Assembly: GCA_016711805.1 (NCBI GenBank) | Contig: JADJSH010000042.1 | Location: 1-12,954, forward strand | DNA length: 12,954 nt | Direction: 5' to 3' | DNA from: Bacteroidota bacterium | GTDB taxonomy: Bacteria > Bacteroidota > Bacteroidia > B-17B0 > Aurantibacillaceae | Shown: one piece after another, positions 8,819-12,954 of the stretch | How the letters are laid out: each line of letters begins with the position of its first letter | How positions within the stretch are numbered: position 1 is the stretch's first letter | The notes under the pieces: model-generated | Told to the model about the DNA's origin: nothing | The model's input: only the letters and a program-made list of their open reading frames with translations | Database searches by the model: none | Translations under genes and position numbers: made by a program

Positions 8819-9682
8819 TTATTTATGTATCGCACCTTGTACATTCATAGGCAATGTGCTATTTACAACATAATGTAAGTTGTCTATATGTTTACCCTTA
8901 ATTTTTATGCCCTCAATTAAACAAGCATAAAATATGAACTTACCAAAATCAACGAAAATTGTATAGTCATAATATCCTGCTTGAGGATAAAATATTTCAC
9001 GATAAGTACCGTTTAGTTTATCGTATCTTTTTAAATTAATAGGCTTAATATTTACTGTCGATTGATCGTCAAATTCTAGTCTACCTTCTTCTTGTTCTTC
9101 TATTAATTTATCAATGGTCAAATCATTTTCTTTTGGCATTATATTACAAAACAAAACTTCCTTAATTTGATACGCTCGTTCTAACGAAAGTCCATAGGGT
9201 AATACAGTTGCTAAAACATTAATGTCAAATTGTTTTCCGTCGATAACCCAACCATCAGGAGCTTGAATAATTGCACCACCATAACCTCTGTGTATAATTG
9301 CTCCTGGTCCCTGAAACTGGTATAATTGCTTGAAATCTATGATTTCAAGTTTGATGTCTGCATTTTGGTCGTTGTATGCTCGATTGTACGCCGATTTAGT
9401 AAAGCCCTTATTTGTGATTAAAATACCTTTATTCCCTTTTACGTCTTTAACAAAGCCAAGAAAAGATTCAACTATTTTAATGTCAATTTTTTTGTCGAAA
9501 TATTTGCAGTCGACTATTATAGTCATATTTTCTCCTGCAACTGCTCCCTCAATAAACAAATCAATTTGTCTACTTCGTCCAGATATTATGCCTTTGATTT
9601 TTTTATTAAAAACTATATCACTTTCGGGATATTTGTCTTTGAAAGTATAATATATATAGTGTTCGTAGTTTTTCCAATTCAT
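8819..9682 (-). CDS. Mrr-like PD-(D/E)XK restriction endonuclease (cassette C3)
   Basis: 287 residues, frame intact, start MNWKNYEHYIYYTF. The N-terminal 120 residues are a restriction-endonuclease-like (Mrr_cat type) domain: GRSRQID with D41, then TIIVDCKYF giving D58-x-K60 as the PD-(D/E)XK centre, and GILITNKGFTKSA, the typical Mrr-type strand and helix. The rest (about 125-287) begins GPGAIIHRGYGGAIIQAPDGW and I do not recognise it; it may bind a partner or the DNA target. No methyltransferase or other restriction subunit accompanies it, so it is either a modification-dependent nuclease or a solitary defence gene. It ends five bases before the R''-like site and starts 38 bases after the R'-like site; no ribosome-binding sequence is obvious. 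Confidence 0.8.
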   Translation of the reverse strand: MNWKNYEHYIYYTFKDKYPESDIVFNKKIKGIISGRSRQIDLFIEGAVAGENMTIIVDCKYFDKKIDIKIVESFLGFVKDVKGNKGILITNKGFTKSAYNRAYNDQNADIKLEIIDFKQLYQFQGPGAIIHRGYGGAIIQAPDGWVIDGKQFDINVLATVLPYGLSLERAYQIKEVLFCNIMPKENDLTIDKLIEEQEEGRLEFDDQSTVNIKPINLKRYDKLNGTYREIFYPQAGYYDYTIFVDFGKFIFYACLIEGIKIKGKHIDNLHYVVNSTLPMNVQGAIHK

Positions 9683-9720
9683 AATTTTATTCAGAGTATA
9701 TTTTGTCTTTCTGTAAAATT

Positions 9721-9854
9721 GCTGCTAACGGTTTGCGGCTTTGCGTTGTGGCGGATTAGATGCACTAACCTGTCTATAAGCAGACTGTTTATTAATTGCA
9801 CTACTGTTCATATTCGCACTTCCCCCGCCATAACGCAAAGGTGCTGTTACCTGC
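9721..9854 (-). repeat. attC-like element of cassette C2, divergent type
   Basis: 134 bp. Gene-strand ends are GCAGGTAAC (9846-9854) and GTTAGCAGC (9721-9729). Arms are highly complementary: CCTTTGCGTTATGGCGG near the R'' side against CCGCCACAACGCAAAG near the R' side. The end spacers are again 5 and 9 bases. It lacks the TTGTCTACCG core and GCAAAGCGAAAATTAA block of the other four elements, so only the ends and geometry are shared. Confidence 0.73.
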
Positions 9855-9865
9855 TGGTGTTCTTT

Positions 9866-10501
9866 TCATACTGTTTGTTTCAGTTTATGCTCTTCACAGT
9901 CAATTCGTAATTCTGTGTCGGCAAGTTTAGTATTAAGTAGTCCGCAAAAATGCTCCTGTCCGTTTTTGTTTGATTTGTAAAAGTGGCAAGTAAAACACAT
10001 TCTTTGTATGGTTATAATTCCTGCTTTGTTCAAATGATGAATAATGTCTAACAAACTTAACAATAAATTTTCTTTGTCGGTTGAATGTAGTCTGTCAATA
10101 GGAACTTGGATTTGTTTAGCAAACAAAGATGTCTGTTCGCTATGTCTTTGCCTTTTTTGGTTAAGTGAATTATATAGCTTCTTGTGTCGTGTTGATCATA
10201 TTCTTTTTGATGAGTTGTTTTGTTCAAGAGTTTTGATTGTATCGCTGATAGTTGCTTTTGTCATATTAAACTCGTCCGCCAAGTAGCTCACTTTCTTTTT
10301 TTCGTCAGAGTGATGCAATAAGAAGATTAACACTTGAACTTGAATTGGACTTAATGAAAATTCCTTGCTTTCATTCCAAAGCAATACTCTAAATGCCTGC
10401 GAAACTCTTTCAAGTGAAGCAACAATTTTACTTTCAATACTCGAATTTTGATGCTCCAAGTCAAACGCTGATTTTTCATATTGCAATATTTTTAGCCACA
10501 T
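9866..10501 (-). CDS. MarR-family regulator with C-terminal cysteine cluster, frameshifted (cassette C2)
   Basis: About 212 residues after repair of about three indels near 10130-10210. The start MWLKILQYEKS (ATG 10499-10501) overlaps the end of the GGCT-like gene and has AAAAAGGG upstream. The winged helix is clear: LSPIQVQVLIFLLHHSDEKK, VSYLADEFNMTKATISDTIK, then KKEYDQHDTRSYIIHLTKKG for the wing. Unlike ordinary MarR proteins (about 150 residues) it has a tail with MCFTCHFYK, HFCGLL and IDCEEH. This Cys/His set suggests a metal or Fe-S site, or a thiol switch; the same tail occurs in other Bacteroidota MarR proteins as far as I recall. It is the last gene of the operon and probably represses it through the operators at 11203-11215 and 11514-11528. 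Confidence 0.8.
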
Positions 10502-10832
10502 AGACCCAAGCCCTTTTTCCAGAATCAAATGTTTCCAGTATTCTATGGTATTGACTTACCTCGTATTTGTCGGTTTCGATAAGTTCCTTGTCTGTAATTT
10601 CAAAAAGCATTCCTTCGATAAAATCACCGTCATCTTCTGATTTTATAGCTATTGGATGATATTCAAGTTGACTTTTAGCAAGTACATCTGAATCAGTGAT
10701 TTGTATTTTTTCAATTTTATAGCTGGTCAGTCTATCTGCCTCTCCTATAAGGAGCCGACCGTAATTTTCTTGCTGAACTTTCTCTAACTGTAAAGTACCG
10801 TAAGAAAAGAGTAAGTGTATAGTTTCTTTCAT
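10476..10832 (-). CDS. gamma-glutamylcyclotransferase (AIG2)-like protein (cassette C2)
   Basis: 118 residues, frame intact. LFSYGTLQLEKVQ at residues 8-20 is the YGTL substrate loop of the GGCT/AIG2 fold. FIEGMLFEIT and DKYEVSQYHR follow, with E91 as the likely catalytic Glu, and AWVYVAKN closes the barrel. Family members release 5-oxoproline from gamma-glutamyl peptides or amines; the substrate here is unknown, but glutathione-like thiol turnover would fit the redox neighbours. Its ATG overlaps the DUF2024 stop as ATGA, so translation is probably coupled, and its end overlaps the MarR start by 26 bases. Confidence 0.82.
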   Translation of the reverse strand: MKETIHLLFSYGTLQLEKVQQENYGRLLIGEADRLTSYKIEKIQITDSDVLAKSQLEYHPIAIKSEDDGDFIEGMLFEITDKELIETDKYEVSQYHRILETFDSGKRAWVYVAKNIAI

Positions 10833-11171
10833 TCACAATTTTCCATTTCAATGATGAAATAGCCTTTTTGTTGATTGCTTCTTCCCAATTAGGTCTTACA
10901 GTTTCAACGTGGCAAAATCTACAATTTTTTGATGTCAAAGGTTGACCTTCTTGTCCTTTTGATTTTAATAATCTTTACCGTAATTGTAGATTACGGTTGT
11001 GTCTTTTATGCTTTCAAGTGCAAGAATGTCAAAGTGCATAATTGCTCCGTCTTTCTTTGTTACATAGGTGTCCCAAACTGCTACTTTCATTTTATTAGGG
11101 TTTGAATTTTTTGTTTGACTACAAACTTGAAAACAGATTAATAGCAAAACAATATTTAAAAATAATTTCAT
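10829..11171 (-). CDS. DUF2024-family protein with added signal peptide, frameshifted (cassette C2)
   Basis: Two indels (near 10967 and 10872) split one gene. Repaired, it carries the family signature MKVAVWDTYVTKKDGAIMHF, then DILALESIKDTT, KDYLKSKGQEGQPLTSKNC, FCHVETVRPNWEEAI and the end GYFIIEMENCE. The CRFCH motif could bind metal or act as a redox pair; function of the family is not established to my knowledge. DUF2024 proteins normally begin at MKVAVWDT. Here 27 residues precede it (MKLFLNIVLLLICFQVCSQ, then TKNSNPNK), which looks like a Sec signal peptide and would export the protein. The ATG at 11171 is chosen because the upstream one lies close to the promoter -7 box. Confidence 0.78.
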
Positions 11172-11190
11172 TTTTGTTTTAATTAAAATG

Positions 11191-11226
11191 CCCCACAAAG
11201 GTAGTTATCCTAACTTTATGGGGCAA
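11191..11226 (-). promoter_or_regulatory. DUF2024 promoter with overlapping MarR-type operator
   Basis: On the gene strand TTG (11224-11226), 20 bases, then TACCTTTG (11196-11203) match the Bacteroidota -33/-7 promoter. The spacer holds the dyad AGTTA-GGA-TAACT (11203-11215), touching the -7 box. An outer imperfect dyad (CCCCACAAAG at 11191-11200 with CTTTATGGGG at 11214-11223, 9 of 10 pairs) encloses it and may also act as a hairpin after the thioredoxin gene. The half site TCCTAACT (+ strand) is shared with the operator at 11514-11528. Confidence 0.6.
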
Positions 11227-11227
11227 A

Positions 11228-11466
11228 TTATTTTAACCTTTTATCGTCCGCCATTGAAGCACCAAAGTTGATGTGTAATACATTTCCGTTTGGTGTCACC
11301 AAAGCCGGAACTGATTTACACCTGCTTTTTCTGCTTCGTTAATTCTTGATTTGTCGTTACCGAAGTGAACAACATCTACATTGTTCGCACCTAAAAGGTT
11401 AATGATGTCGTGTTCTGCACTAACGCAAACAGGACAACCTGCATGAAAGAAAACTGATTTACTCAT
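11228..11466 (-). CDS. small thioredoxin/glutaredoxin-like protein, frameshifted (cassette C2)
   Basis: About 79 residues. The start MSKSVFFHAGCPVCVSAEHD places a CPVC redox pair at the beginning of the first helix, as in thioredoxin-fold proteins. One missing A near 11315 separates this from GVKSVPALVTPNGNVLHINF, whose SVPAL is the conserved cis-Pro loop. It ends DDKRLK at TAA. Shorter than normal thioredoxins (about 105), closer to glutaredoxin-like proteins, with no signal peptide, so cytoplasmic. It is first in the cassette, has its own operator-bearing promoter at 11506-11535, and the DUF2024 gene starts 57 bases after its stop. Confidence 0.76.
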
Positions 11467-11505
11467 TTTTTATGAATTTAAATTGTTATGACATTATTGT
11501 CGGTA

Positions 11506-11535
11506 CAAATATAGTTAGGAATCCTAACTTGCCAA
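11506..11535 (-). promoter_or_regulatory. thioredoxin-like gene promoter with MarR-type operator in the spacer
   Basis: On the gene strand TTG (11533-11535), spacer, then TATATTTG (11506-11513) give a Bacteroidota -33/-7 promoter. The spacer contains the perfect dyad GTTAGGA-A-TCCTAAC (11514-11528; 15 bp, extending to AGTTAGGA/TCCTAACT). A repressor bound here would block the promoter. The only regulator in the cassette is the MarR-family protein at 9866-10501, so it is the natural candidate. Confidence 0.68.
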
Positions 11536-11601
11536 AATAAAAGTTTTCAACACCTCTTTTTGTCAAAAATTATTGTCGGTTTGATTTGGGATTGTCTGTC
11601 T

Positions 11602-11618
11602 GTTACCTTGCAGGTAAC
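11602..11618. repeat. perfect hairpin at the start of cassette C2
   Basis: GTTACCT-TGC-AGGTAAC, a 7+3+7 perfect dyad. On the gene strand the first nine bases are the R'-like GTTACCTGC of the unit. The second arm ends in GGTAAC and resembles the R'' (GCAGGTAAC) found at the other end of the same unit. It may be a remnant of an extra core site or a structural part of the recombination site. Confidence 0.5.
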
Positions 11619-11791
11619 GTTTTCGCGCTAAGCAACGGTTTGATTTGAAACATTGTCTGCCGAAACGCTACTAACAAAGATAAATGTTTAATGGACTTTT
11701 GCAAAGCGAAAATAATTGTCTTTCGCGGAGCGACCGCTTTTGCAAAAGCTTTGATGTCTGCCAAACTGTTGCCTTAGCGTGTGTTAGTGGC
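11610..11791 (-). repeat. attC-like element of cassette C1
   Basis: 182 bp. Gene-strand ends are GCCACTAAC (11783-11791) and GTTACCTGC (11610-11618). Arms CTAAGGCAACAGTTTGG and CAAACCGTTGCTTAG pair, with spacers ACACG (5) and 9 bases. The core has TTGTCTGCCGAAAC, AAAGATAAATGTTTA, GACTTTTGCAAAGCGAAAAT and GCTTTTGCAAAAGC, the same blocks as the other elements. The second TTGTCTACCG copy is interrupted by a small TCGCGGAGCGA palindrome. Confidence 0.77.
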
Positions 11792-12326
11792 TGGTTTTAT
11801 ATTTATATTTTACGGTATCAATTACCATCGTTTTCCACCCGTTATTATAAAAATACGTCTTTTTTATTGTTATAAAATCAAGGCCACGTCTATATTGTTC
11901 TGCTATAATTAGTGAATCATTCTTAATTACTTTACCATTAAAAAATAAAGTTATTTCATTATTAGAGACTTTTAAAATGCTTTTAGAAATTGTGTCGCCA
12001 GCCAATGATATAAGACCATTGTCAACGGCGTTAAACAATATTATTCTATTAGTTTTCTTTGCAATTAAGTTTATGTATTTAGCAGAGTCTAAATTTGGTA
12101 TATAATAAGTGTCTAAAGTCTCCTGGTCTTCCTGCCCGCACAAAGTGTTCGAATGCGAATTATAAATAATAGTGTCGCCGTTTTCAAATGGAACAGTAAT
12201 GTTTTTGCATATTTCCGCTTTTAGGTCTACCGGATTTTGTATGTTGTCAACGCATATTTTTGTCTTACAGTTTTGAGTGAATAAAACTATAAAAGTCAGG
12301 ATGATTATATTTTTGAGTGTCGTCAT
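11784..12326 (-). CDS. lipoprotein of unknown function (cassette C1)
   Basis: 180 residues, frame intact, start MTTLKNIIILTFIVLFTQNC. The hydrophobic stretch followed by Cys at 20 reads as a lipoprotein signal, although TQNC is a poor lipobox. The mature part starts Cys-rich (KTKICVDNIQNP, EICKNITVPF), then beta-rich segments (GDTIIYNSHSNTLC, RIILFNAVDNGLISLAG, NEITLFFNGKVIKND) and ends WKTMVIDTVKYKYKTSH. No family recognised. The stop TAA is itself part of the R''-like box (CACTAAC), a layout usual for integron cassettes. It is the unit next to the dinB side, the position of most recent insertion if this is an integron. Confidence 0.75.
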   Translation of the reverse strand: MTTLKNIIILTFIVLFTQNCKTKICVDNIQNPVDLKAEICKNITVPFENGDTIIYNSHSNTLCGQEDQETLDTYYIPNLDSAKYINLIAKKTNRIILFNAVDNGLISLAGDTISKSILKVSNNEITLFFNGKVIKNDSLIIAEQYRRGLDFITIKKTYFYNNGWKTMVIDTVKYKYKTSH

Positions 12327-12332
12327 AAACTT

Positions 12333-12341
12333 GCCACTAAC
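12333..12341 (-). other. proximal R'-like core site, end of the array (attI-like position)
   Basis: Gene-strand GTTAGTGGC is complementary to the R'' of the same unit at 11783-11791. Nothing to its right resembles a complementary attC half, and no further GTTA-type end follows before dinB. This is therefore where an attI site, or a secondary insertion site, would lie. Confidence 0.55.
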
Positions 12342-12345
12342 TTAC

Positions 12346-12497
12346 TTATATGTATGACGTAGTCATACATATCTCCCTGTAATTGGAGTGCTTTGCGATG
12401 ACCAGTCATCATATTTATCAAATATACTAAAATAAAAATTGTGATAATGCTACAAAGTGTAGCAATGCTCCATGCTAAATAGCCTTACATTTATCCT
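12346..12497. promoter_or_regulatory. dyad-rich region between the array and dinB
   Basis: Three perfect dyads in 116 bases: ATATGTATGAC-GTA-GTCATACATAT (12348-12372, 11-base arms), GATGAC-CA-GTCATC (12397-12410) and GCTACA-AAG-TGTAGC (12449-12463). The first two share the half site ATGAC/GTCAT. GGAGTGCTTTGC (12385-12396) and GCAATGCTCC (12462-12471) form a weaker outer repeat. These could be operators for dinB or for the array's first gene, or recombinase sites at an attI-like position. No clear TAnnTTTG promoter was found. Confidence 0.5.
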
Positions 12498-12954
12498 ATG
12501 GAACTAAGTAAAAGGCGCATTGTACACATGGATTTGGATAGTTTTTTTGTGTCGGTGGAGCGCAAATTAAATCCAGAACTTATGGGCAAGCCTGTTATTA
12601 TTGGCGGCACTTCTGGTAGAGGCGTAGTTTCTTCTTGCAGCTACGAGGCTCGCAAGTTTGGTGTAACCAGTGCTATGCCTGGTGCAAGAGCAAAGCAGTT
12701 ATGCCCACATGGTATTTTTATCAGAGGCAATATGCAAGTGTATTCTGAAAACTCACGCTTAATAACTCAAATTATTGAAGACGCTGCGCCCTTGGTGGAG
12801 AAGGCTTCCATTGATGAGCATTATTTGGATATAACTGGCATGGATAAATACATTTGTGATAGTTTTACTTGGACAAAACAACTCCGTCAAAAAATTATTA
12901 AAGAATCTGGTTTGCCTATTTCCTTTGGTTTATCAACTAACAAATTGGTTTCAA
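12498..12954 (+). CDS. dinB: DNA polymerase IV (Y-family), 3'-partial
   Basis: First 152 residues of an error-prone translesion polymerase, frame intact to the window edge. MELSKRRIVHMDLDSFFVSV has the catalytic D12 in the MDxDxFF motif. VVSSCSYEARKFGVTSAMPG is the nucleotide-binding palm/finger segment (YEAR 49-52), and EKASIDEHYLDITG supplies D106-E107 of the second metal motif. Also QLCPHGIFIRGNM and LPISFGLSTNKLVS. The SIDEHYLD wording is of the Bacteroidota kind. It is transcribed away from the cassette array, in the place and direction an integron integrase would occupy. The little-finger domain and any clamp-binding motif lie outside the window. Confidence 0.93.
   Translation, partial: MELSKRRIVHMDLDSFFVSVERKLNPELMGKPVIIGGTSGRGVVSSCSYEARKFGVTSAMPGARAKQLCPHGIFIRGNMQVYSENSRLITQIIEDAAPLVEKASIDEHYLDITGMDKYICDSFTWTKQLRQKIIKESGLPISFGLSTNKLVS

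Larger units (their letters stand above)
5880..12341 (-). mobile_element. integron-like gene-cassette array (CALIN-type, no integrase in window)
   Basis: Six consecutive units with all genes on the - strand are separated by five complete attC-like elements, plus one half element at the distal (crp) end. Each unit runs, on the gene strand, from GTTAnnnGn to the complementary nCnnnTAAC just after the stop codon. Nine-base ends match within five units: GTTAGTGGC (C1, 12333-12341 with 11783-11791), GTTACCTGC (C2, 11610-11618 with 9846-9854), GTTAGCAGC (C3, 9721-9729 with 8805-8813), GTTAGGCGG (C5, 7940-7948 with 6472-6480) and GTTAGTAGT (C6, 6305-6313 with 5880-5888). C4 does not match. In known integrons the attC R' box is completed by the first bases of the next cassette, so exactly this within-unit pairing is expected. 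No tyrosine recombinase gene is seen. Integration by an integron-type integrase encoded elsewhere is inference. Confidence 0.78.

Noticed and set aside
9330..9910. Two + strand open frames opposite the endonuclease and over the 9721-9854 element
   Set aside because: Antisense to the intact nuclease domain and the dyad arms; no start signal or motif.
10732..10938. Separate 68-residue gene starting MTSKNCRFCH
   Set aside because: One missing base joins it to the DUF2024 protein; its tail beyond KWKIVNE is an out-of-frame reading of the GGCT-like gene.
5880..12341. CRISPR array or insertion sequence as explanation of the regular repeats
   Set aside because: The spacers are genes of very unequal length, the repeats are about 175 bp with dyad symmetry, no transposase is present and there are no flanking target duplications.
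12348..12372. Palindrome as a rho-independent terminator
   Set aside because: It is AT-rich, has no following T-run on either strand and lies between two gene starts rather than after a gene.
1..12954. tRNA or rRNA genes
   Set aside because: No sequence resembling a tRNA T-arm with matching acceptor stem or any rRNA segment was noticed, though no model search could be run.

Overview
The window looks like a Bacteroidota chromosome, probably a Flavobacteriales- or Chitinophagales-type organism. It is AT-rich, has two TPR/coiled-coil/SpoIIE-type phosphatase genes, a zinc-dependent phospholipase C of the Bacteroidota type, several short lipoproteins, a Bacteroidota-style DinB, and promoters of the TTG-N19/20-TAnnTTTG class. 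Many genes carry single-base indels that break the frame while motifs stay conserved on both sides, most densely in 1-5800. I read this as low-quality sequence rather than gene decay, and annotate those genes as reconstructed across frameshifts.

Left flank (1-5850). On the + strand lie the end of a TPR-SpoIIE phosphatase, a secreted zinc-dependent phospholipase C, and a second complete TPR-SpoIIE phosphatase with a short palindromic element inserted in frame. On the - strand follow a secreted BAAT_C-type alpha/beta hydrolase and, upstream of it, a Crp/Fnr regulator.

Centre (5880-12341). All genes are on the - strand in six units separated by structured 134-182 bp intergenic elements. I interpret this as an integron-like gene-cassette array without an integrase in view. 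Each element starts (gene strand) with nnnTAAC just after a stop codon and ends with GTTAnnnG just before the next gene, with long imperfect dyad symmetry between. Five of the six units have nine-base ends complementary within the same unit but different between units, which is the signature expected of excisable attC-bounded cassettes. Cargo from the dinB side: C1 lipoprotein; C2 a redox operon (thioredoxin-like, DUF2024, gamma-glutamylcyclotransferase-like, MarR with a C-terminal cysteine cluster); C3 Mrr-like endonuclease; C4 lipoprotein; C5 S41 peptidase; C6 lipoprotein. In C2 the putative MarR operators sit in the spacers of two Bacteroidota promoters.

Right flank (12346-12954). A short region with three perfect dyads, two sharing ATGAC half sites, separates the array from the 5' part of a divergent DNA polymerase IV gene (dinB). 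In a classical integron the divergent integrase gene would occupy this place.
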